Assembly: GCF_006974105.1 (NCBI RefSeq)
Contig: NZ_CP036282.1
Location: 3,906,001-3,970,000, forward strand
Direction of reading: 5' to 3'
Origin: Rhodoferax aquaticus
Lineage (GTDB): Bacteria > Pseudomonadota > Gammaproteobacteria > Burkholderiales > Burkholderiaceae_C
DNA: 64,000 nt
Of this stretch, positions 58,375 through 64,000 are shown piece after piece; the stretch's first letter is position 1, and every line of letters starts with the position of its first letter. The position numbers and the translations under genes are program-made. The notes beneath the pieces were generated by a model that was not told the DNA's origin, made no database searches, and saw only the letters and a list, made by a program, of their open reading frames with translations.

Positions 58375-59274
58375 TCAAACACCCATCAATTCAGGTTTGC
58401 GGGCGTATATAAAAAACTCCCGGTTGCCATCGCCTCCCTCAATCGCGGAATCAAACCAGTCAGACACCAACAGGCCTTCTGCCGCACATGCGTCTCGCAA
58501 GCGCTGCTCCACCAGAGGGTACATCGCTGCGTCTTTGACAATGCCGCCCTTGCCTACTTGGCCAGGCTGCAGTTCAAACTGAGGTTTCACTAAAGTGAGG
58601 AGATAGCCACCAGGCTTCAAAAAAGGAACCGCTGCGGGCAAGACCAAGGTCTGAGAGATAAACGACAAATCAGCAACAAGCAAGTCAAAGGCCGGCGCAA
58701 ACTCAGATTCAGCAAGTGAAGTAGCCGCTGCATCTGGGGACAAAGCCTCAGTCGATTCATCAAACTCCGAATCTTCGAAGTCATCTTCCTCAAACTGACC
58801 ATCAGCGCCCGTACTGTCAGCGTAAGCAGCTATCAAATCAGTAGCATTTAATGAACGCGCATTTACACCCTCTACGCACAAGACCCGAGGATCTTCGCGT
58901 AGTTGAGGGTGCAGTTGCGCACTACCTACATCGACGCCCACGACGCTGGCTGCGCCGTGCTGCAGCAGGCAGTCGGTAAAACCTCCGGTAGATTGCCCCA
59001 CGTCCAAGCAGGCCATTCCTGTGACAGACAGTCCCACATGCTTGAGCGCGGCCTCCAACTTTAGGCCGCCGCGGGACACATAACGTGCTTCGGAGTCGTC
59101 CAAAAGTTGGATAGGGGCATCATTTGGAATCTCATCACCGTTTTTGACAACGGTCTTCCATTCCTCCCCAGTGATCGTAGTTCTACGCCACTGCACGCCA
59201 TCGGCAATCAAACGCTGGGCTTGGGAGCGAGTGCTCGCCAAGCCGCGTACTACCAGAAGTTGATCAGCGCGCAT
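58375..59274 (-). CDS. tlyA: TlyA-family rRNA 2'-O-methyltransferase with acidic insertion
   Basis: 299 aa. N-terminal S4 domain [29 protein letters not shown] site CLDVGQSTGGFTDCLLQHGA; LLVADLSFIS catalytic region; LVKPQFELQPGQVGKGG. TlyA methylates 16S/23S rRNA. Residues ~142-195 include an unusual insertion rich in D/E/S. Its first part (NATDLIAAYADSTGADG) is encoded by a copy of the dispersed genomic repeat. Start overlaps the ahcY stop by one base. Confidence 0.9.
   Translation of the reverse strand: MRADQLLVVRGLASTRSQAQRLIADGVQWRRTTITGEEWKTVVKNGDEIPNDAPIQLLDDSEARYVSRGGLKLEAALKHVGLSVTGMACLDVGQSTGGFTDCLLQHGAASVVGVDVGSAQLHPQLREDPRVLCVEGVNARSLNATDLIAAYADSTGADGQFEEDDFEDSEFDESTEALSPDAAATSLAESEFAPAFDLLVADLSFISQTLVLPAAVPFLKPGGYLLTLVKPQFELQPGQVGKGGIVKDAAMYPLVEQRLRDACAAEGLLVSDWFDSAIEGGDGNREFFIYARKPELMGV
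58801..58850 (+). repeat. dispersed ~55-bp repeat, copy inside tlyA
   Basis: ATCAGCGCCCGTACTGTCAG followed by CGTAAGCAGCTATCAAATCA and GTAGCATTTA, matching CGCCCATGGAATCAGCGCAAGAAGCTATCAAATAAATAGC of the 45691 copy. It is in the opposite orientation to tlyA and is translated in the insertion region. Confidence 0.65.
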
Positions 59275-60701
59275 TAGTAACGGTAGGTGTCAGGCTTGTA
59301 AGGGCCTTGCTTAGGCACGCCGATGTAGCTAGCTTGCTCGTCAGTCAACTCCGTCAACATCGCGCCAACCTTCTTCAAATGCAAGCGCGCCACTTTTTCA
59401 TCCAAGTGCTTAGGCAAGACGTAGACCTTACCTTGCTCATAGAAATCGCTGTGTGTGAACAACTCGATTTGGGCAATGGTTTGGTTGCAAAAGCTGTTGC
59501 TCATCACAAAGCTGGGGTGACCGGTTCCGCAACCCAGATTCACCAAACGGCCTTTTGCCAACAGGATGATGCGTTTGCCGTCCGGGAAAATGACATGGTC
59601 CACCTGGGGTTTGATCTCTTCCCACTCGTATTTTTCGATGGACGCGATGTCAATCTCGTTGTCAAAGTGGCCAATGTTGCACACGATGGCTTGGTCTTTC
59701 ATGGCCTTCATGTGGTCATGGGTGATCACGCGCTTGTTGCCAGTGGTGGTCACGAAAATGTCGGCTTTGTCAGCCGCGTATTCCATGGTCACGACCTTGT
59801 AGCCTTCCATGGCGGCTTGCAGCGCGTTGATAGGGTCGATTTCGGTGACCCACACTTGCGCGCTCAGAGCACGCAAAGCTTGTGCCGAGCCCTTGCCGAC
59901 GTCACCGTAACCGGCCACGCACGCTACCTTGCCTGCAATCATCACGTCTGTGGCACGCTTGATACCGTCCACCAAAGACTCACGGCAACCGTACAAGTTG
60001 TCGAACTTGCTCTTGGTCACAGAGTCGTTCACGTTGATAGCACGGAACATCAGACTGCCGGCAGCAGACATTTCCTTCAAACGGTGCACGCCCGTAGTGG
60101 TTTCTTCGGTCACACCGATGATGTGCGCGCTCTTGCGGCTGTACCAGGTGGGGTCTACCGCGAGCTTGGCCTTGATGGCAGCAAACAAGCAGGTCTCTTC
60201 TTCGCTGCCAGGGTTGTTCAACACGGACTGGTCTTTCTCAGCGCGTTTGCCCAAGTGCATGAGCAAGGTTGCGTCACCACCGTCATCCAAGATCATGTTG
60301 GGACCTTCGCCTTCGGAGCCAGCGGGTCCAAAGTCGAAAATGCGGTGGGTGTAATCCCAGTAGTCCGTCAGGTTTTCACCTTTGTAGGCAAACACGGGAG
60401 TGCCGGCTTCCACCAGCGCTGCCGCTGCGTGGTCTTGGGTGGAGAAAATATTGCACGATGCCCAACGGATTTGGGCACCCAAGGCTTGCAGTGTTTCCAT
60501 CAACACGCCCGTTTGGATGGTCATGTGCAAGGAGCCGGTAATGCGAGCGCCTTTAAGTGGCTGGGCCTTGGCGAACTCTTCGCGAATGGCCATCAGGCCG
60601 GGCATTTCAGTTTCAGCGATACGCAACTCTTTGCGGCCCCAGGCGGCAAGAGAAAGGTCAGCAATGACGTAATCGACGTTAGGTGTAAGAACAGCACTCA
60701 T
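59274..60701 (-). CDS. ahcY: S-adenosylhomocysteine hydrolase
   Basis: 475 aa from [12 protein letters not shown] with GGAG five bases upstream. NAD site [16 protein letters not shown], HxTxQTG segment [49 protein letters not shown], terminal YKPDTYRY. It splits SAH to adenosine and homocysteine. First gene of ahcY-tlyA-metF under an SAH riboswitch. A 513-aa open frame on the opposite strand is a shadow. Confidence 0.98.
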   Translation of the reverse strand: MSAVLTPNVDYVIADLSLAAWGRKELRIAETEMPGLMAIREEFAKAQPLKGARITGSLHMTIQTGVLMETLQALGAQIRWASCNIFSTQDHAAAALVEAGTPVFAYKGENLTDYWDYTHRIFDFGPAGSEGEGPNMILDDGGDATLLMHLGKRAEKDQSVLNNPGSEEETCLFAAIKAKLAVDPTWYSRKSAHIIGVTEETTTGVHRLKEMSAAGSLMFRAINVNDSVTKSKFDNLYGCRESLVDGIKRATDVMIAGKVACVAGYGDVGKGSAQALRALSAQVWVTEIDPINALQAAMEGYKVVTMEYAADKADIFVTTTGNKRVITHDHMKAMKDQAIVCNIGHFDNEIDIASIEKYEWEEIKPQVDHVIFPDGKRIILLAKGRLVNLGCGTGHPSFVMSNSFCNQTIAQIELFTHSDFYEQGKVYVLPKHLDEKVARLHLKKVGAMLTELTDEQASYIGVPKQGPYKPDTYRY

Positions 60702-60767
60702 GTTGGCTCCATGCATAAGTTAAGTGCCACGGATAGGGGTGCAAAGACTCACACCACAAAGACCGTG

Positions 60768-60879
60768 GGTGAGCGCCGTTGGGGAAGCGCCAAGCAATGG
60801 CTGCTTAGCGATTTCCGAGCCTCACCAGCTGTGTTTTTCAGTGCCTAGAAAAACCAATGCGGGCTGCAACGCTCCTCGG
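60768..60879 (-). ncRNA. SAH riboswitch
   Basis: On the minus strand the element starts CCGAGGAGCGTTGCAGCCCG, continues to the paired GAGGCTCGG, a variable stem (GCTAAGCAGCCATTGCTTGGC), and ends CAACGGCGCTCACC, which can pair with GAGCG in a pseudoknot. These are the conserved parts of the SAH riboswitch that turns on ahcY when SAH accumulates. It lies 67 bases before the ahcY start. Confidence 0.93.
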
Positions 60880-60973
60880 AAAGTCGCAATTCTATCTGCA
60901 TCTGAATTTCTGCACCAGCCCGCTTGCCGATCTAAGCAAAATAGAAGTGGGGCTTTCCCGTACGTTCTAGCAC

Positions 60974-61990
60974 CTAATTACGACAAAGAGAGGAACTTGT
61001 TCCGATGATGAGGGCGGGCTGGCGCAAGACTTGGTAGGGTCCAGCTTCCGGGTGCTTGAGAACCCTCACCAGCATATCCCCCATCGTTTGCCCAGACTGG
61101 TAGGGCGTGGCTTGGGATACCGTGGTGACGTGCATACCTGGGAGCAGGGTGTCGCTTGGAATGTCACCGTGCACCACCACTGACACATCTGCCCCCACGC
61201 GGATGCCAGCATCCATCAAACCGCGTATCACGCCTACGCCACCCAAGTTGTTATCCACAACGATAGCGGTGGGGGGCGCCTCTAAGGCCAATAGCCGTGC
61301 GACAGCGCCCAGGCCGCCTCGGCGATCGTTAACACCTGACACTTGATATGACAAGGGGCAATCCAAGCCAGCCGCACGTAAGGCCGCCAGAAAACCCACA
61401 TGCCGCTGGCTAGCAAAATTCAGCTCCAAAGGGGCGTGTACATATGCAAAGCGTCGATGTCCCAAGCCCAACAGATGGTTGACTGCGAGGTGACTGCCGC
61501 GCTCGTTATCAAAGTCAAACCATGAATAATCCGCATGTGTAGACGTTCGGCCATAGGCGACAAAAGGGTAGCCCTTTTCTAGCAGTTGCTCGACGCGCTC
61601 ATCTTGTACAAACGTGTTGGGGACAATCACGGCGTCTACTCGTCCGCCTCTAAACAAACGCTCGACCATGCTCCACTCGCCTTCATGCTGAGCGACGGCC
61701 AGCAATAGATCCAAATGGTCTTGCTCCAAGCGGTCAGACAAGCCACTGGCCATTTCCAAGAACTGGGGATTGCCAAGGTTGTCTACCGCTGCGGAATAGA
61801 CGATACCAATGGCATCCGCCCGCCCTCGCACCAAACGCCGGGCTCCGGCATCAGGACGGTACCCAAGCGCATTGGCCATGTCTTGCACACGCTGGCGGGT
61901 TTGGGCGTTGACGTCTTGGTAGCCGTTCAAGGCACGACTGACCGTAGAGGTCGATAAACCAAGCGCTTTGGCCAACTCTCGAATATTCAC
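60974..61990 (-). CDS. LacI-family transcriptional regulator of the alpha-glucoside locus
   Basis: 338 aa with GTG start. N-terminal HTH MNIRELAKALGLSTSTVSRALNGYQDVNAQTRQRVQDMANALGYRPDAGARRL; sugar-binding periplasmic-type core. It lies just downstream of an alpha-glucosidase gene in the same orientation and probably controls the locus in response to an alpha-glucoside. The palindrome GTTTTGCAAAAC at 62052-62063 is upstream of its start. Confidence 0.93.
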   Translation of the reverse strand: MNIRELAKALGLSTSTVSRALNGYQDVNAQTRQRVQDMANALGYRPDAGARRLVRGRADAIGIVYSAAVDNLGNPQFLEMASGLSDRLEQDHLDLLLAVAQHEGEWSMVERLFRGGRVDAVIVPNTFVQDERVEQLLEKGYPFVAYGRTSTHADYSWFDFDNERGSHLAVNHLLGLGHRRFAYVHAPLELNFASQRHVGFLAALRAAGLDCPLSYQVSGVNDRRGGLGAVARLLALEAPPTAIVVDNNLGGVGVIRGLMDAGIRVGADVSVVVHGDIPSDTLLPGMHVTTVSQATPYQSGQTMGDMLVRVLKHPEAGPYQVLRQPALIIGTSSSLCRN

Positions 61991-62051
61991 ACACGGGTCC
62001 TCTCATTCGTAGGCAAGTGTAGTAGGACCATCGACTAGCCTAAGCGCTGGC

Positions 62052-62063
62052 GTTTTGCAAAAC
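62052..62063. promoter_or_regulatory. candidate LacI-type operator
   Basis: Perfect 12-bp palindrome GTTTTGCAAAAC in the 86-bp gap between the alpha-glucosidase stop and the regulator start. Position and symmetry fit autoregulation by the adjacent LacI protein; not proven, and the same palindrome was not seen upstream of the glucosidase within the window. Confidence 0.4.
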
Positions 62064-62076
62064 CAGAGTGGCCCAA

Positions 62077-63726
62077 TTAAACCGCTGCGACAAAGGCACC
62101 ACCCCATGGCTTGCAAACCAAAGTGCGCCCTTGCAATCCCGCACCATCCAAGCCACTGCTGGGTAGAAGTGCGGCTTCACCCCATGCTGCGGGCAAGGCA
62201 AACGTAGCTTCCGCATCGCTAAAGTTGAACACGCACAGGATCTGCTGCGCACCCTCGCTGCGAACAAATGCCAGCACCTGCGGGTGTGAGGGCAAGAGTT
62301 GGAGGCGGCCATTGATCAGCGGTGACTGTTGCTTGCGCCAAGCCAAGAGTTGCCGGTAGAAGTTCAACAAGGAGTCGGGTTGCTGCGCTTGCACGTCAGC
62401 GGCCAACGATTGATGCGCGTGGGCCACTGGTAACCAAGGCTTGCTGGTCACCACATCCACCGCAGAGAAACCAAGGTCATCGGCAGAAGCCTGCCATGGC
62501 ATGGGCGTGCGGCATCCGTCACGACCTTTGAATTCGGGCCACATCGTGATGCCGTAGGGGTCTTGCAGATCTTCAAATGCGATCACAGCCTCGGGCAATC
62601 CCAGTTCGTCCCCTTGGTAGATGCAGGGCGAGCCACGCAGACTCATTTGCATCGCCGCAGCCAGTCGCAGCAGTTGAGGGTTGGGTGTGTCTCCGCCCCA
62701 GCGTGTTGCAAATCGGGTGACATCGTGGTTAGACAATGCCCAGCATGGCCATCCTCCGCCGGCCAGTTGCTCAAACCGTTCTAACACTGAATGGATGTAC
62801 GGCGCGCTGTGGGCAGAGCCCAACAAGTCGAAACAATACGCCATGTGCAGCTTGTCACCCCCTTGGGTGTATTCCGCGACGCGTGCCAAGCCGTCGTCAT
62901 CCCCAATCTCACCGACCATCGTGGTGTTCGGGTATTCGTCCAAAAGCGTGCGCAGGCGCTGCAGAAAAACCAAGTTTTCGGGCTGGCTTTTATCGTGCTT
63001 GTGCCATTGCCAACCGTAAGGATTGACGGCATTGACTGCGGGGTCTTCACCCGTAGGCCGGCCACGGGGGGGGTTATCGCGCAACTTCGCATCGTGGAAG
63101 TAGAAGTTGGCGGTGTCAAGGCGGTAGCCATCTACCCCTAAATCCAACCAAAACTTCACCGTCCCCAACAGTGCATCCTGAACCTCGGGGTTGTGGAAAT
63201 TCAGATCAGGCTGGCTGGTCAAAAAGTTATGCATGTAGTACTGGCAGCGCCGTGTATCCCATTGCCATGCGCTGCCCCCGAATATGGACAGCCAGTTGTT
63301 AGGAGGGGTTCCATCGCTCTTCGCGTCCGCCCATACATACCAATCGGCCTTGGGGTTGTCTTTGCTGGACCGGCTTTCTACAAACCACGGGTGTTGGTCG
63401 GCGCTGTGCGAAAGCACCTGGTCAATCATGACTTTGAGCCCTAAGGCATGGGCGCGCTCAACCAAGGCCCGAAAGTCGGCCAAAGTCCCAAACATCGGGT
63501 CAACATCACAATAGTCGCTGACGTCATACCCAAAGTCCTTCATCGGGCTTTTGAAAAAGGGCGACAGCCAGATACCGTCAGCGCCCAGTTGGGCCACGTA
63601 ATCTAAACGGGCCGTCACACCCGCCAAGTCACCAATGCCGTCGCCATTGCTGTCTGCAAAACTGCGTGGGTAGATTTGGTAAATCACCCCTCCGCGCCAC
63701 CAATTATTGTTTGCTGCTTTTGTCAT
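62077..63726 (-). CDS. GH13 alpha-glucosidase (AglA-like)
   Basis: 549 aa. WWRGGVIYQIYPRSFADSNGDGIGDLAG, catalytic nucleophile in GVDGYRLDTANF, acid/base in TTMVGEIGDDDG, third Asp in ALSNHDVTRFATRWGG. Cytosolic (no signal peptide). It hydrolyses maltose, trehalose-like or sucrose-type alpha-glucosides taken up by the ABC transporter whose permease is 23 bp upstream. Free glucose product would feed the ROK kinase. Confidence 0.93.
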   Translation of the reverse strand: MTKAANNNWWRGGVIYQIYPRSFADSNGDGIGDLAGVTARLDYVAQLGADGIWLSPFFKSPMKDFGYDVSDYCDVDPMFGTLADFRALVERAHALGLKVMIDQVLSHSADQHPWFVESRSSKDNPKADWYVWADAKSDGTPPNNWLSIFGGSAWQWDTRRCQYYMHNFLTSQPDLNFHNPEVQDALLGTVKFWLDLGVDGYRLDTANFYFHDAKLRDNPPRGRPTGEDPAVNAVNPYGWQWHKHDKSQPENLVFLQRLRTLLDEYPNTTMVGEIGDDDGLARVAEYTQGGDKLHMAYCFDLLGSAHSAPYIHSVLERFEQLAGGGWPCWALSNHDVTRFATRWGGDTPNPQLLRLAAAMQMSLRGSPCIYQGDELGLPEAVIAFEDLQDPYGITMWPEFKGRDGCRTPMPWQASADDLGFSAVDVVTSKPWLPVAHAHQSLAADVQAQQPDSLLNFYRQLLAWRKQQSPLINGRLQLLPSHPQVLAFVRSEGAQQILCVFNFSDAEATFALPAAWGEAALLPSSGLDGAGLQGRTLVCKPWGGAFVAAV

Positions 63727-63749
63727 TCGATCTCACCCTATTGCAAAAA

Positions 63750-64000
63750 TCATCCACCCTTGACCGAGCCGGAAAGCAGCCCACGAACAAAGAAACGCTG
63801 TAAAGAAAAGAACACCATCACCGGCACTGCGATCGACACGAACGCACTGGCCGTCAAGATTTCCCAACTCTCCCCCCTTGAGCCCAACAAGTCATTGAGC
63901 TTGATGGTGAGCACAATCTGGTCAGGGGCTTTGCCCAAGAAAACCAATGCGATCAAAAAGTCATTCCATACCCACAAGAATTGAAAGATGGCGAAGCTTG
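63750..64000 (-). CDS. sugar ABC transporter permease (MalG-like), C-terminal part, cut by window edge
   Basis: About 83 residues to the window edge, reading ...SFAIFQFLWVWNDFLIALVFLG and ending FFSLQRFFVRGLLSGSVKGG, typical of MalG-type permeases (the YFVRGLTAGAVKG-like ending is also in gtsC). FQFLWVWNDFLIALVFL is a conserved helix. The 5' part, EAA loop, and partner genes lie beyond base 64000. It belongs with the alpha-glucosidase and LacI genes. Confidence 0.9.
   Translation of the reverse strand, partial: SFAIFQFLWVWNDFLIALVFLGKAPDQIVLTIKLNDLLGSRGESWEILTASAFVSIAVPVMVFFSLQRFFVRGLLSGSVKGG

Noticed and set aside
59307..60848. 513-aa open frame on the plus strand
   Set aside because: Antisense to ahcY, low-information composition; also overlaps the SAH riboswitch. 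A shadow of a highly conserved gene.
1..64000. CRISPR arrays, tRNA or rRNA genes
   Set aside because: No regularly spaced direct repeats, tRNA T-loop signatures or rRNA conserved blocks were noticed; the few repeats found are dispersed or belong to the phage end.

Overview
The window reads as a stretch of a betaproteobacterial chromosome, most likely Comamonadaceae (Rhodoferax/Curvibacter-like). This is an inference from protein style, moderate-to-high GC, the ahcY-tlyA-metF operon behind an SAH riboswitch, the ruvA/phoH/ybeY neighbourhood, and dispersed intergenic repeats of a kind I associate with this family. No rRNA, tRNA or CRISPR array was seen.

Bases 1 to about 23,835 are the right-hand part of a Mu-like transposable prophage, all on the + strand. 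The order is: transposase A (cut by the window edge), MuB-type ATPase, small early proteins, Gam, DUF2786, GemA, a Mor/C-family activator, protease/scaffold (I/Z), cement, major capsid, gp36, G, gp37, gp38, sheath, tube, tail assembly chaperone with a probable frameshift product, tape measure, gpN, gpP, gp45, gp46, gp47, gp48, tail fibre and chaperone, a membrane protein, gp49-family, Com, and a Dam-type adenine methylase. Three repeats 23,754-23,828 look like the transposase-binding right end. Two things stand out. The lysis, terminase, portal and gpF genes that normally lie between the activator and the protease are absent. A 16-bp palindrome GGTGAA-N4-TTCACC plus ATGAC recurs exactly three times in front of late-gene blocks, like a set of activator-dependent late promoters.

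From 23,863 to 30,907 (minus strand) lies a glucose uptake unit. It has a GtsABCD-type ABC transporter with two tandem paralogous binding proteins, a ROK sugar kinase and a phosphomannose-isomerase-type cupin. The prophage sits immediately 3' of the ATPase gene.

From 31,015 to 57,426 is mostly housekeeping: a MidA-like methyltransferase; pteridine reductase and folB; ttcA; a lipoprotein; a phosphatase; an AGMO-like hydroxylase fused to a YhhN lysoplasmalogenase domain; a Mn-riboswitch-controlled GDT1 transporter; ruvB and ruvA; carbonic anhydrase; phoH-ybeY; VOC/AraC genes; dtd; a two-component system with a GlcG/HbpS protein; tyrS, M23 peptidase and anmK; erpA; bactofilin; rpsI/rplM; and rlmJ.

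From 57,509 to 60,701 is the SAH-riboswitch-led operon ahcY-tlyA-metF, which handles methyl-cycle recycling. From 60,974 to the right edge is an alpha-glucoside utilisation locus: a LacI regulator, a GH13 alpha-glucosidase, and the C-terminus of a MalG-type permease cut by the window end.
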